A stretch of 64,000 nt of DNA from Candidatus Gallimonas merdae (GCA_904419525.1 CAJFRT010000011.1:1-64000), one strand, 5' to 3'; numbered from the stretch's first letter, positions 15,948-23,378 are shown. The notes: generated by a model not told the origin, from the sequence alone. Made by a program: numbers and translations.

Positions 15948-16796
15948 TCATTCCCGTCGGATGAAACGTGCGTAGAGATATACCCCCGCGACGTCGTCTG
16001 AGAATTTCACTTCCTGAAATGTCATCCGATATGCAGGGTTGCATCTTTGAAAGAATGCTTCCGCCTCTGCATAGTCCATTCCCATGCGCTGCGCGCGGCG
16101 GCGTGAGACAGCCGTGTCCGACACAGTGACTTTCGGCTGTTTCAGATTGCGGGACGCCGACCACATCCGCGCATGTTTGATAAGGAACTCCTTGCCCTTT
16201 GTGATGTACCGTCCGATCCCTTCCAGTCCCGCCTCGTCCGGCTGCAATCTTCTGGTGTGTGTCCGCGCGCCGCCCGTCCACATTTTCTCGGCAAGATCGC
16301 GGTCGGGAAAATTCATCACGCAATGATGATGTACGCGGATCTTCTTTCCGTCGTCAAGGTACTCCGTGACAAATATGTATTTGAGTTCTCCCCATTTCTC
16401 CCGCCGCATGCGGTAGGCAAGCCTGCGCAGATAGTTGCGAAAGAACTTGTGCGCCGCCTTTTCATCAGTCGGGAGCTTGTCCGCACCGTATGTAAACGTC
16501 GCCCAGACGTCTCCCTCTGTGAAATTAGCATTTAGCAGGCGAATGAGCCGCTTTTGCGCATTTCGCCTGTTGAGCCGTCTCTGCTTGTCGCGGGATTCTC
16601 TCGTTTTCTTTCCCCTTGTAAAATCCACCCTTTGGCTGAAGACGGGATAGATCTCGCATTCACGGATGTTCCCCGACGTGATCGTCTTCATGCGGTATCC
16701 GCATACACCCCTGTTGTCGATCTGCCGCGCTTCCGACTGCGGCATATCGAATAATTCTTCATAGTCCTCGCAAGGATATGCTTTGCGCTTCATCAT
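15948..16796 (-). CDS. HUH-type replication initiator (rolling-circle Rep-like)
   Basis: A 282-residue basic protein. A possible motif 1 strand WATFTYG is at residues 98-104. The metal-binding HUH motif lies in IRVHHHCVMN (His 156-158), and the probable catalytic tyrosine is Tyr197 in GRYITKGKE, with the expected Lys downstream. Such proteins nick one strand and bind covalently to the 5' end to start rolling-circle replication. AAGGAG precedes the start. Just upstream, in the opposite direction, lies a small-RNA transcription unit resembling the antisense RNAs that control Rep in plasmids. The element is otherwise a tailed phage, so this Rep may replicate the phage DNA or be a captured plasmid gene. 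Confidence 0.75.
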   Translation of the reverse strand: MMKRKAYPCEDYEELFDMPQSEARQIDNRGVCGYRMKTITSGNIRECEIYPVFSQRVDFTRGKKTRESRDKQRRLNRRNAQKRLIRLLNANFTEGDVWATFTYGADKLPTDEKAAHKFFRNYLRRLAYRMRREKWGELKYIFVTEYLDDGKKIRVHHHCVMNFPDRDLAEKMWTGGARTHTRRLQPDEAGLEGIGRYITKGKEFLIKHARMWSASRNLKQPKVTVSDTAVSRRRAQRMGMDYAEAEAFFQRCNPAYRMTFQEVKFSDDVAGVYLYARFIRRE

Positions 16797-16877
16797 GGCA
16801 GCTCCTTTGCCGCCGCCCGTTTCGTCCTACAAATAATACCTATTACAAGGCCGAGAAAGGCACTTCGTGCATATTTC

Positions 16878-16906
16878 TTGACATTTTATATAATAAGGTA
16901 TATAAT
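16878..16906 (+). promoter_or_regulatory. Perfect consensus sigma-A promoter (TTGACA-17-TATAAT), antisense to the prophage operon
   Basis: Both hexamers are exact consensus and the spacer is 17 bp. It faces away from the rep gene, into the intergenic leader, in a region where all genes run the other way. Confidence 0.85.
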
Positions 16907-16912
16907 ATAGGC

Positions 16913-16981
16913 AGTTGAAAGATTGTCTTTGGCGGCAGTCTTATGATTACGGGAATCCCTTTGCCGAGGGATTCCCTTTTT
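16913..16981 (+). ncRNA. Candidate small antisense RNA (about 69 nt) complementary to the rep mRNA leader
   Basis: The transcript predicted from the consensus promoter starts near 16913 and ends at an intrinsic terminator near 16981. It encodes no plausible protein. It can fold into a short 5' hairpin (AAAGA/TCTTT) and the terminator hairpin. A minus-strand message from the upstream operon into rep would carry the exact complement in its leader, as with the counter-transcribed RNAs of rolling-circle plasmids. Not tested experimentally. Confidence 0.65.
16951..16981 (+). terminator. Intrinsic terminator of the small RNA
   Basis: GGGAATCCC and GGGATTCCC form a perfect 9-bp stem with an 8-nt loop followed by TTTTT. 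On the minus strand no T-run follows, so it acts in the plus direction only. Confidence 0.85.
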
Positions 16982-16983
16982 CG

Positions 16984-17421
16984 TTACAGAACGCGGACGG
17001 AGTCCGTCTCCGTGTAATTCTTTTTGAAAAACAGCTTTCCGTCGTTGTCGAGCTTTACGGAAACCTTGATGCTTCCCAGCTTCACGGAAACGCTGTCAAT
17101 GTGCCCTCTCACGACTTCCATCCCGACAGAAAAGAGCATCTTGCGGCTGTCCTCGTGCAAGAAATGTCTTTTGCTCTCACAAAACTGCCCCAGCGCATCG
17201 ATCCCGTCGCGCAGCGCCTGTTCCGCACGGCGGCGCTCTTCTTTCATGCGCTCCTTTTCCTGATAGCCCTGCGCGCCCTTGCACTTACAGTGCATGGCCG
17301 CATAATGCTCCGCGTCCTTTTTGTCGATCAGCTCCCGATCCGCAATGATCGCCTGTCCGCAGAACGGACAGCGCGGCATGACAAGCTCTTCCCGGATCTC
17401 CTCCTTTTTACTCTTGTTCAT
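16984..17421 (-). CDS. Phage zinc-ribbon protein, early operon
   Basis: A 145-residue protein (MNKSKKEEIREELVMPRCPF) with AAGGAG 8 nt upstream. It has an N-terminal zinc ribbon (CPFCGQ near residue 18, then C-K-C near 40), a central helical Lys/Glu-rich region, and a beta-rich C-terminus (VSVKLGSIKVSVKLDNDGKL). A much longer frame upstream overlaps two other genes and is rejected. It overlaps the DUF3310 gene by ATGA. Function unknown. Confidence 0.65.
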   Translation of the reverse strand: MNKSKKEEIREELVMPRCPFCGQAIIADRELIDKKDAEHYAAMHCKCKGAQGYQEKERMKEERRRAEQALRDGIDALGQFCESKRHFLHEDSRKMLFSVGMEVVRGHIDSVSVKLGSIKVSVKLDNDGKLFFKKNYTETDSVRVL

Positions 17422-17705
17422 ACCTTTTTCTCCTTTTCCATCCGATTGATTTCCCGATCGAGGTACCACCTCGCTTTTTTCAGGTCCTCGATTTCCTTTG
17501 TCGGATCCTTCTTTCCTGCCCGAGCGATGTACTTGACCGCGTTCCCGCGATGAAAGTTCAGTCCTTTGTCCTCGATGAAATCGATGACTTCGATTTTTCC
17601 GTCCGTGTAATGGGCGGGATGCGACACGGGATCGCTTGCCTCCCGATGCTCCCGCTCTCCTTCCGCCCTCTGTGCCATAAACGGAAATTCCGGTATGTGA
17701 TTCAT
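17418..17705 (-). CDS. DUF3310 (SaV-like) phage protein
   Basis: A 95-residue protein whose second half matches the DUF3310 pattern: DPVSHPAHYTDGKIEVIDFI, then NAVKYIARAGKKDPTKEIED and DLKKARWYLDREI. The family is common in early or replication regions of Firmicute phages; it has been linked with nucleotide kinases but the activity is uncertain. The start MNHIPEFPFM has GGAGGAGGGG upstream. Its start overlaps the stop of the next tiny gene. Confidence 0.8.
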   Translation of the reverse strand: MNHIPEFPFMAQRAEGEREHREASDPVSHPAHYTDGKIEVIDFIEDKGLNFHRGNAVKYIARAGKKDPTKEIEDLKKARWYLDREINRMEKEKKV

Positions 17706-17788
17706 GACTTCCCCTCCTCCGCGAGTTCTTTTTCGGCTTGCCGTAAATATTCGGCAAAACAATAATTTGGATGTACGGAATCTTTCAT
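17702..17788 (-). CDS. Tiny phage protein (28 residues)
   Basis: An open frame of 28 codons (starts MKDSVHPNYCFAEYLRQAEK) whose start overlaps the preceding stop and whose stop overlaps the next start, both as ATGA. Two such couplings in one small frame are unlikely by chance, so I treat it as a real gene. The product is an acidic helix; function unknown. Confidence 0.55.
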   Translation of the reverse strand: MKDSVHPNYCFAEYLRQAEKELAEEGKS

Positions 17789-17991
17789 CTTTTCCAAAGA
17801 AGAACAATCCGAGAAAAAGTCTTTTCGAGCCTCTCGCGCAGGGCGGCGTTTTCGTTTTCAAGTGCTTTTACCGCTTCCCGCACCTGATCTTCCCATTTCG
17901 TTGCGTACTCCTCGGCATTCTCGCATACCGTGGTCGGAGCGAAACCCATTTCGTCAAACTCTATCATCAGATCAAGCAAACGATTCTTCAT
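17785..17991 (-). CDS. Small coiled-coil phage protein
   Basis: A 68-residue protein (MKNRLLDLMIEFDEMGFAPT) whose second half is a coiled coil (VREAVKALENENAALRERLE). It overlaps both neighbours. Function unknown. Confidence 0.55.
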   Translation of the reverse strand: MKNRLLDLMIEFDEMGFAPTTVCENAEEYATKWEDQVREAVKALENENAALRERLEKTFSRIVLLWKR

Positions 17992-18178
17992 CTTTCCCCT
18001 CCGCGTTCAGAGAATCGGCGTACGCCTGCGCAGAAGCCTTATCCGAAAATACCGCACCGCGATATTCCCGATTGCCGCTGTGATCGACGGCGAACATATC
18101 GATCAGGCGATAAACCTGATAATGATATGCGTCGTTGAAATAGTTACACGAAACCATCCATTTGCTCATCGTACTCAT
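17972..18178 (-). CDS. Small phage protein, unknown
   Basis: A 68-residue protein (MSTMSKWMVSCNYFNDAYHY) with an alpha/beta pattern and the segment AVFSDKASAQAYADSLNAEG, typical of small single-domain phage proteins. GGAGGGAAC precedes the start. Function unknown. Confidence 0.55.
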   Translation of the reverse strand: MSTMSKWMVSCNYFNDAYHYQVYRLIDMFAVDHSGNREYRGAVFSDKASAQAYADSLNAEGKDEESFA

Positions 18179-18187
18179 AGTTCCCTC

Positions 18188-20143
18188 CTATGCGGCATGT
18201 TCCGCCGCCCTGTTTGCTGCAATCTCTTCCGAAGGAACTTCTCGCACAACGCGGAAACGTCGCGTGCGAACCTGATCTTTTGCGTCCGGCACGATGACGT
18301 CGTGAATATCCGTCTCCACTTCGAGGATCGCGGCGTCCTTCCACCCCTTGCCGTAATTCATGGCAAATTCAAGCGATGCGACGTGCAGCCCCTTGACCGC
18401 GACACGATCGGGCTCTCCGTCCGTCTCGACTTCGATCCATTCGCCGACATGGTACTCCGTTTTTCCATCCCATCCGGACATGTACCGCCCGCCCTGCTTG
18501 TGGACCGCCTTGTAGTAGCGTACAATGATCGTATCGCCGTCGTACCCGTTCAGGGAACGCCGATTAAACCAGCGCGTGTACTTCTTGCAGAACGCATTCA
18601 CCTCGTCCGTGGCAGCGATATTGCGTTCTCCTCGCACCTGCACGATATGGCAGCGGCGCATGTCCTTTTTGATCTCCACCGTGTAGAAGTTCTTTTCGGG
18701 ATCTTCCACGCGGCGGAGGAACAGAATGACGCTCTCGCCCGTTGCAACGCGCTCAACGTAGCGTCCGACGCAGTGATTCTGCCGTATGCCTTCCTCGACG
18801 ATCTCCCGCGCCGAACGCGGCATGATGACGCGCAACTTCCCGTCCGACCATTCCGTGAGCGTGTGGAGCGAATCATACACCGCGGCGACAAGCGCCTCAT
18901 ACGCCTGCTTTTCCTGTACTTTCCGCTCGGTCGTCGCCCAATCATGCGCCTTTTTAAGCGAGCGCGGCGTCTTCACGGCAGTATCGCCGACATTGGCGCC
19001 GAGCAGACTGCACTCTGAAATGTAATCGGTGTAATCTGCTATGAAGTTTTTTACTTCGGGATAGTCCGCTCTCTGCGCCTGAAAATATCGGAACATCCGC
19101 TCGCGCGAGATGAAGTCATATCGAAAGTCCGTTCCCGACCGCTGATTCAGGCACACGACAAATTCCACCGCCGCCGCCCGTTCTTCCTCGTTGATCTTCC
19201 ATGCCTTTATTTCCTTGCGGGCAACGATCTGCTCCACGGTCATGCGCGCGCACTCCGCCGCCTCCGCGCGGCTGCCGATCCCGAGGTCTTTGAGCGATCT
19301 GACCGCCCGCATCATGCGGCGGGCATCGTCGCCGTAGTACTCCGTGATCTCCGCCGCCGCCCGATACAAACCTATCTTATAGAGGAGTTCCAGCTTGGGC
19401 TCGTCATCGTAATCATTGAGATAAAACATCGGATTGACGAGATTGTTTTCGGCGGCGACATCAAGTGCCGAATACTGATACGGCGTTCCGTGCAGAACGG
19501 CGGGAAGATTATAAGGATAGGTGTGGATCGCCCTGTCCCGCAGTCGCCACCCGCTCCATCCCTGCCCGTGTACACGTCCGCTCCCCGCCGTCCATTCGCC
19601 TGCATTCCGCCCTTGCGTCTTCGGATGATAGCTGAACAGCGTTGCCTTCCGCGCCGCACGGCGGAAATTGCGTTCTTCTTCGGTGAAATGGTATTCGACG
19701 TCGATTTCAAGCCCATGAAAATAACACGACTTGTAGCACTCGAACAAGCGCTGCGTGAAAGCGTCACCATCCCGCTCCACATAGGCGCACGCCTGGCTTG
19801 TTCCGACGCCGCCCGTCTTCGTTCCGTCTTTCAGCGTAACGACCGCCCCGCACGCGGGACACTCGATGACGCGGGAGGAACGGGCGCGCGTCAGATGCAC
19901 CTTTTTCCCGCACGCCTCGCACACGGCAATATAGCTTCCGCGCTTGACCTTTATGTAGAACATCCACTTCCCCATGCTCTTCTTCGCCCACTCCTGCACG
20001 AAGTCCGGAAGCTCCTCCGGCATCTGACGGATGCTCTTGAATGCCTGCTTCTTCTCTTTTCCGTACGTTCGTATCTCCGTTTCCGCCGCCTCGATCTGCG
20101 CCCTTGTCTGCTCGATGGCGGAATGGTCTGCATACATACACAT
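18188..20143 (-). CDS. PcfJ-like protein with zinc ribbon and DUF7666-like tail
   Basis: A 651-residue protein. After a helical N-terminus comes a zinc ribbon (CEACGKKVHL and CPACGAVV, residues about 72-100), a long helical middle, then the PcfJ core around EEGIRQNHCVGRYVERVATG and SVILFLRR near residue 460-490. The last 100 residues (YHVGEWIEVETDGEPDRVAV, GLHVASLEFAMNYG) resemble the DUF7666 fold often attached to phage proteins. PcfJ was named in conjugative plasmid pCF10; it is common in phages and its activity is unknown. It is the largest gene of the early operon. Confidence 0.75.
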   Translation of the reverse strand: MCMYADHSAIEQTRAQIEAAETEIRTYGKEKKQAFKSIRQMPEELPDFVQEWAKKSMGKWMFYIKVKRGSYIAVCEACGKKVHLTRARSSRVIECPACGAVVTLKDGTKTGGVGTSQACAYVERDGDAFTQRLFECYKSCYFHGLEIDVEYHFTEEERNFRRAARKATLFSYHPKTQGRNAGEWTAGSGRVHGQGWSGWRLRDRAIHTYPYNLPAVLHGTPYQYSALDVAAENNLVNPMFYLNDYDDEPKLELLYKIGLYRAAAEITEYYGDDARRMMRAVRSLKDLGIGSRAEAAECARMTVEQIVARKEIKAWKINEEERAAAVEFVVCLNQRSGTDFRYDFISRERMFRYFQAQRADYPEVKNFIADYTDYISECSLLGANVGDTAVKTPRSLKKAHDWATTERKVQEKQAYEALVAAVYDSLHTLTEWSDGKLRVIMPRSAREIVEEGIRQNHCVGRYVERVATGESVILFLRRVEDPEKNFYTVEIKKDMRRCHIVQVRGERNIAATDEVNAFCKKYTRWFNRRSLNGYDGDTIIVRYYKAVHKQGGRYMSGWDGKTEYHVGEWIEVETDGEPDRVAVKGLHVASLEFAMNYGKGWKDAAILEVETDIHDVIVPDAKDQVRTRRFRVVREVPSEEIAANRAAEHAA

Positions 20144-20152
20144 AATGCCGCC

Positions 20153-20491
20153 TCACAGAAGGTCTTCCAGCCGAATCGTTGCAGGGCGCTGCCCGACGTT
20201 TCGGAACAGATGCGCAAAGCGCTCGATCGGCCGCTGATACTTTGCGCCGAGCTTGGCGGCGATCAGTTCCGCCGCCCGGAAGGGCGAAACGACGCGCGTT
20301 TTGCGCCCCTCGTCCTCAATGAGCTTGTACAGCTCGGAAAGCCCGACCGCCTGATCGGCTTCAAAGTCGGCATTTTCTTGGGAAAGTGCCTCTACTGTGC
20401 ATTCCAAAACCGCTTCATGCAGTTCTTTGGTCGGCTCTTTCTCGGTCTCGTTGTCCTCAAAAAGCATCTTCAGATATTCGTCGCGTTTCAT
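20153..20491 (-). CDS. Conserved-looking phage protein, unknown
   Basis: A 112-residue acidic, helical protein (MKRDEYLKMLFEDNETEKEP). It sits directly upstream of the PcfJ-like gene, where a PcfK partner is sometimes found, but it lacks the PcfK signature, so I do not call it PcfK. The C-terminal half is basic (AAKLGAKYQRPIERFAHLFR). It overlaps the DUF3102 gene by ATGA. Confidence 0.55.
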   Translation of the reverse strand: MKRDEYLKMLFEDNETEKEPTKELHEAVLECTVEALSQENADFEADQAVGLSELYKLIEDEGRKTRVVSPFRAAELIAAKLGAKYQRPIERFAHLFRNVGQRPATIRLEDLL

Positions 20492-21390
20492 AATCCCCTC
20501 TCCTTCAGCACCACTTTAAGCGCGTTGACGCACTTTTCGACTTTCTCCCTGTCCATCCCCGTCATAATGGCAAACATCTCGCCGAGAATGTTCTGAAAAT
20601 CCTCAAACTTGACTTTGAAACGCATCATCGACTCATCGGACGCGATCTCCAACTGCTTCCTCGCGCTCTCATAGGCGGCGACCGCCTCATCCCGCGCCTG
20701 TTCCGCCGCCTTGAGCCGTGCGGCCGTCTCGGGATTTTCCACCTCATGCACTTCGGGCGGCGTGTTTTTAAGATCCTGCACCTGCTTTTCCAACCGCGTT
20801 TTCTCTTCTTCCAATTTGATAACGCGCTCACGTTCTTTTGCAGCTGCGGCGATCTGCTTGTCAGCCGCCGCCTGCGCTTTGGCTGCATATTGTTCCGCCT
20901 TCGTCTTTTCCTCCTCGAACAGGGAGAGCTGCGCCTGTTTTTCGTCCCGCTCCGCCTCCAGCTCACGGATTCGCGCTTCCAGCTCCCGCGTGGTCGCATT
21001 CTCTACGTCCATCCCCTCCTCGACGCCCTCGCGTTCCGTTTCGGAAATAGAGGCAAGCAGGGCGAGCTTGGTCACGCCGTAGCCCGCGTGTTCTTCAAGG
21101 TACTTGTCCGTAAACCGTTCGGCGACCTTGATGTAATTGTACGCCTGCCGCTGTTTCAGCCCGACCGCCTGCTCGACATACTCGCCAAAATCTGCAAAAC
21201 CCGCCGCCGCATACAGCTTTCCGTCCCGCATGCGCTGAAGTTCACGGGCAAGGTCGATAAACGCCCTGCCCGCCGCATTCCCGCAGGAGATGATTCTCCT
21301 GTGCGTTGTGATGAAGTTCTCCTGTTCTGCGGACAGCGTTTCCTGCCGTCCATCCGCGAGCATCAACTGCTCAAACACCTTGTTTTCCAT
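20488..21390 (-). CDS. DUF3102-family coiled-coil phage protein
   Basis: A 300-residue protein starting MENKVFEQLMLADGRQETLS with AGGAGGG upstream. The N-terminal 120 residues follow the DUF3102 pattern, including AAGFADFGEYVEQAVGLKQR and QAYNYIKVAERF, a possible DNA-binding helix-turn-helix. A long Glu/Lys/Gln-rich coiled coil (residues about 130-240) follows. Its leader repeats that of the first gene of the operon. Role unknown, possibly replication or partition. Confidence 0.7.
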   Translation of the reverse strand: MENKVFEQLMLADGRQETLSAEQENFITTHRRIISCGNAAGRAFIDLARELQRMRDGKLYAAAGFADFGEYVEQAVGLKQRQAYNYIKVAERFTDKYLEEHAGYGVTKLALLASISETEREGVEEGMDVENATTRELEARIRELEAERDEKQAQLSLFEEEKTKAEQYAAKAQAAADKQIAAAAKERERVIKLEEEKTRLEKQVQDLKNTPPEVHEVENPETAARLKAAEQARDEAVAAYESARKQLEIASDESMMRFKVKFEDFQNILGEMFAIMTGMDREKVEKCVNALKVVLKERGL

Positions 21391-21418
21391 GATACCCTCC
21401 TGAAATTTTGTAGTTGAT
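21385..21418 (-). repeat. Shared leader repeat, copy 1 (DUF3102 gene)
   Basis: On the minus strand ATCAACT, an A-rich stretch, AAATTTCAGGAGGGTAT and the first codons ATGGAAAAC match the leader at 22496-22532 with few changes. Shared translation signal or recent duplication. Confidence 0.6.
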
Positions 21419-21425
21419 TGCAAAA

Positions 21426-21683
21426 TCACTGCTCTCCGTCGCCGTATTTGGCGACAAATTTCTGATACTCTGCCGCATAGTCTTTGGCAAAGAATACGCG
21501 GGAAACATCTACCCATGTGCCATCGTGAAATCGGATGGACGCCTTGATCCCGCCATTCTCACGATCCTGCTCCACAAGATACCCCGTGATACGGCGCGTC
21601 TTGCAGAACGGCTTTCCCGTTATAACACTTTTCACCAGCTCACACGCTTCTTTTCCGATCAGACTCTGATCTACTGCCAGCAT
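21426..21683 (-). CDS. Small phage protein, unknown
   Basis: An 85-residue protein (MLAVDQSLIGKEACELVKSV) with a beta-rich centre (GGIKASIRFHDGTWVDVSRV). It overlaps the preceding gene by 13 nt. Function unknown. Confidence 0.5.
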   Translation of the reverse strand: MLAVDQSLIGKEACELVKSVITGKPFCKTRRITGYLVEQDRENGGIKASIRFHDGTWVDVSRVFFAKDYAAEYQKFVAKYGDGEQ

Positions 21684-21922
21684 GATTCCGCCCTCCGATG
21701 CAGCCTGTGAAACCGTGTTACAGCATAGAGCGATCCCGCCGTGTGGCGCCTGATCCGTGCGTACACGGTGACCTTCCCGTCAATGCGGGCGAAATATAGC
21801 GCCGTCAGAAACCTGCGATAACGCTCGATCGCCGCCAACGCTTCCTGCGTGTGCTGCGGCTTCCACTCCGTTCCGTTGATGACGACCTTGTCCACCGTTC
21901 CGAAAATATTGAAACCTGCCAT
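21671..21922 (-). CDS. Small basic phage protein, unknown
   Basis: An 83-residue protein (MAGFNIFGTVDKVVINGTEW). The second half is Arg/His-rich. AAGGAGGGGAAC precedes the start. Function unknown. Confidence 0.5.
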   Translation of the reverse strand: MAGFNIFGTVDKVVINGTEWKPQHTQEALAAIERYRRFLTALYFARIDGKVTVYARIRRHTAGSLYAVTRFHRLHRRAESCWQ

Positions 21923-21932
21923 GTTCCCCTCC

Positions 21933-22187
21933 TTATCCTTCGAGGTCCGCTTTCCGCGCGAGGTAGTCCCGAACGGCGTCCTCGAAAACTCTGAAATAAT
22001 GTCCCCATGCCCAATCGTAGCCGCTCATCCCGCTTCGCCGCGAAAGGTCACGAACAGTTATGTACGGGCAGCCGGCATCTTCACAGATCAGCAGCGCCAC
22101 GTTCCCGCGCGGTGTTTCCTGAATGTGTGCGATCGTAAAGTACATTCCTTCCGTAAGGAATCTGCTTCCGATTTGTAAATCCGTCAT
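21933..22187 (-). CDS. Small phage protein, unknown
   Basis: An 84-residue protein starting MTDLQIGSRFLTEGMYFTIA. The start is placed at the ATG overlapping the stop of the HTH gene (ATGA); a longer frame upstream overlaps that gene. The sequence suggests a beta-barrel-like small domain followed by an amphipathic helix (VFEDAVRDYLARKADLEG). Function unknown. Confidence 0.55.
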   Translation of the reverse strand: MTDLQIGSRFLTEGMYFTIAHIQETPRGNVALLICEDAGCPYITVRDLSRRSGMSGYDWAWGHYFRVFEDAVRDYLARKADLEG

Positions 22188-22501
22188 GCTTCGTCCCCCT
22201 CCATGACGCCGACACGGCGGCGTTTGCTTTCCAGCCATGCGTACACGTCGGACGCCTTCACCTTGCGCGAACGCCCGTCGAACTGATAAAAGGGCAGGTC
22301 CCCTCTGTTGATGGCAGCGTCCAGCCGATGGCGCGAGAGCCCGCAGCGCTTGGACGCTTCGGCAATGGAGAGCATCTCCTCGATTTTTCCGCCGCCCTCC
22401 GCCGCCTGTCTCTGTTTGCGCGGGCCCCGCCGCCCGTCTCCGGCGAACGCACCCTCAAAGATCCGTTCCCGCCCCTTTGTCAAGTCAATAATGTTTTCCA
22501 T
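22184..22501 (-). CDS. Excisionase-like HTH_17/AlpA-type DNA-binding protein, first early gene
   Basis: A 105-residue protein with a MerR/AlpA-like winged helix: MLSIAEASKRCGLSRHRLDA, AAINRGDLPFYQFDGRSRKV, then KASDVYAWLESKRRR. Such proteins act as excisionases or small transcription factors. AGGAGGGG precedes the start. It heads the minus-strand operon and shares its ribosome-binding leader with the DUF3102 gene. Confidence 0.75.
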   Translation of the reverse strand: MENIIDLTKGRERIFEGAFAGDGRRGPRKQRQAAEGGGKIEEMLSIAEASKRCGLSRHRLDAAINRGDLPFYQFDGRSRKVKASDVYAWLESKRRRVGVMEGDEA

Positions 22502-22532
22502 AATACCCCTCCTGAAATTTTTTTAAGTTGAT
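22496..22532 (-). repeat. Shared leader repeat, copy 2 (excisionase-like gene)
   Basis: Same block as copy 1, with one extra G in the ribosome binding site and a longer A-run. Its outer part coincides with the -35 box of a plus-strand promoter. Confidence 0.6.
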
Positions 22533-22556
22533 TTTTACACAATGTTTTGCTACAAT
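22528..22556 (+). promoter_or_regulatory. Promoter of the plus-strand accessory gene
   Basis: TTGATT, 17 bp, TACAAT with a TG extension directly before the -10 box. It diverges from the early operon. Confidence 0.65.
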
Positions 22557-22581
22557 GATGGAAATCTTATGAGGTGACGAA

Positions 22582-23142
22582 ATGATTTTTTACCATATTG
22601 ATCGATGCTGTAGGCTCTTAAATCAAACAAAAATGGAGCTTTCTCCTTTTGAAACAAACGTTCTCTACGGATCTGTTTTTAACAATCTTTCTGTGCATGG
22701 AAATCTTTATTTCCGAGAATTAGACAGGCTTGATATTTCTCGTGATATTGAATTAACATTAGAATACATCCGCGTCTGCAAATATCCACCAATGCCCTCT
22801 CGTTTCCAATCTGTATTTGCTTCCCGTACCATCGAAGAATCGACATTTTGGATCAAGTTCTTCCCAAACAATGCCCCATTCGGTCTCATCACTATCGATA
22901 CCGATAACTATCAAATCTTCGATTGTTCTTGGATAACGCCTCAACCAGGAATGATTCCCGATATACAAACTCGATGCAAACCATTTTCTCTCGGATGCAT
23001 GTGTGATATAGCCAATGCTTATTGGAGCAAAAAGGTATCAAATAAACCTATTATGGAAGTATTGATCCCTCTACCTTGCAAAATCGTAAAAACTGAATAC
23101 TTTCACGATCAAGGTGAGTTCAACACCATATACTCACCGTGA
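22582..23142 (+). CDS. Accessory protein of unknown function (resembles DUF2441)
   Basis: A 186-residue protein (MIFYHIDRCCRLLNQTKMEL) with GAGGTG upstream and its own promoter. The segments YHIDR at the start, HGNLYF near residue 40 and PSRFQSVFASRT near 75 recall a family I know as DUF2441, an assignment I hold loosely. It is transcribed against the surrounding operon and is visibly more AT-rich than its neighbours, so it is probably cargo acquired by the prophage. No membrane segment. A role in lysogen fitness or defence is possible but not shown. Confidence 0.5.
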   Translation: MIFYHIDRCCRLLNQTKMELSPFETNVLYGSVFNNLSVHGNLYFRELDRLDISRDIELTLEYIRVCKYPPMPSRFQSVFASRTIEESTFWIKFFPNNAPFGLITIDTDNYQIFDCSWITPQPGMIPDIQTRCKPFSLGCMCDIANAYWSKKVSNKPIMEVLIPLPCKIVKTEYFHDQGEFNTIYSP

Positions 23143-23367
23143 TTTCTTTGATACAAGTGCTACGTATCTTTCCGGGCACTCCTTATATTCATGGGAAAAA
23201 TCTTTATTTGTGTAAAGATGCCAATGCATCGGGAATTTATATGTGAAAGCCTCTTCGTCCTGATAATCCAGGCACTCTACTACCCCTTCCCGTAGCTCCT
23301 CTTTATACAGCTCTTTTCCCTTACAATCATTTCGATGAGTGCAATGCTCACAAAATCGAATCTCCAT
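23134..23367 (-). CDS. Small cysteine-rich phage protein, unknown
   Basis: A 77-residue acidic protein (MEIRFCEHCTHRNDCKGKEL) with an N-terminal CEHC...C cluster and a last-third Cys. AAGGAGGAAAA precedes the start. It converges with the accessory gene (9-nt overlap of the 3' ends). Confidence 0.55.
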   Translation of the reverse strand: MEIRFCEHCTHRNDCKGKELYKEELREGVVECLDYQDEEAFTYKFPMHWHLYTNKDFSHEYKECPERYVALVSKKSR

Positions 23368-23378
23368 TTTTCCTCCTT

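Noticed and set aside
16915-17553. 212-codon plus-strand frame beginning at the small-RNA start
   Set aside because: It crosses the intrinsic terminator and is antisense to two coupled phage genes; no ribosome binding site. The transcript is better explained as non-coding.
20153-20491. PcfK identity for the small gene upstream of the PcfJ-like gene
   Set aside because: The position fits but the characteristic PcfK motifs are absent.
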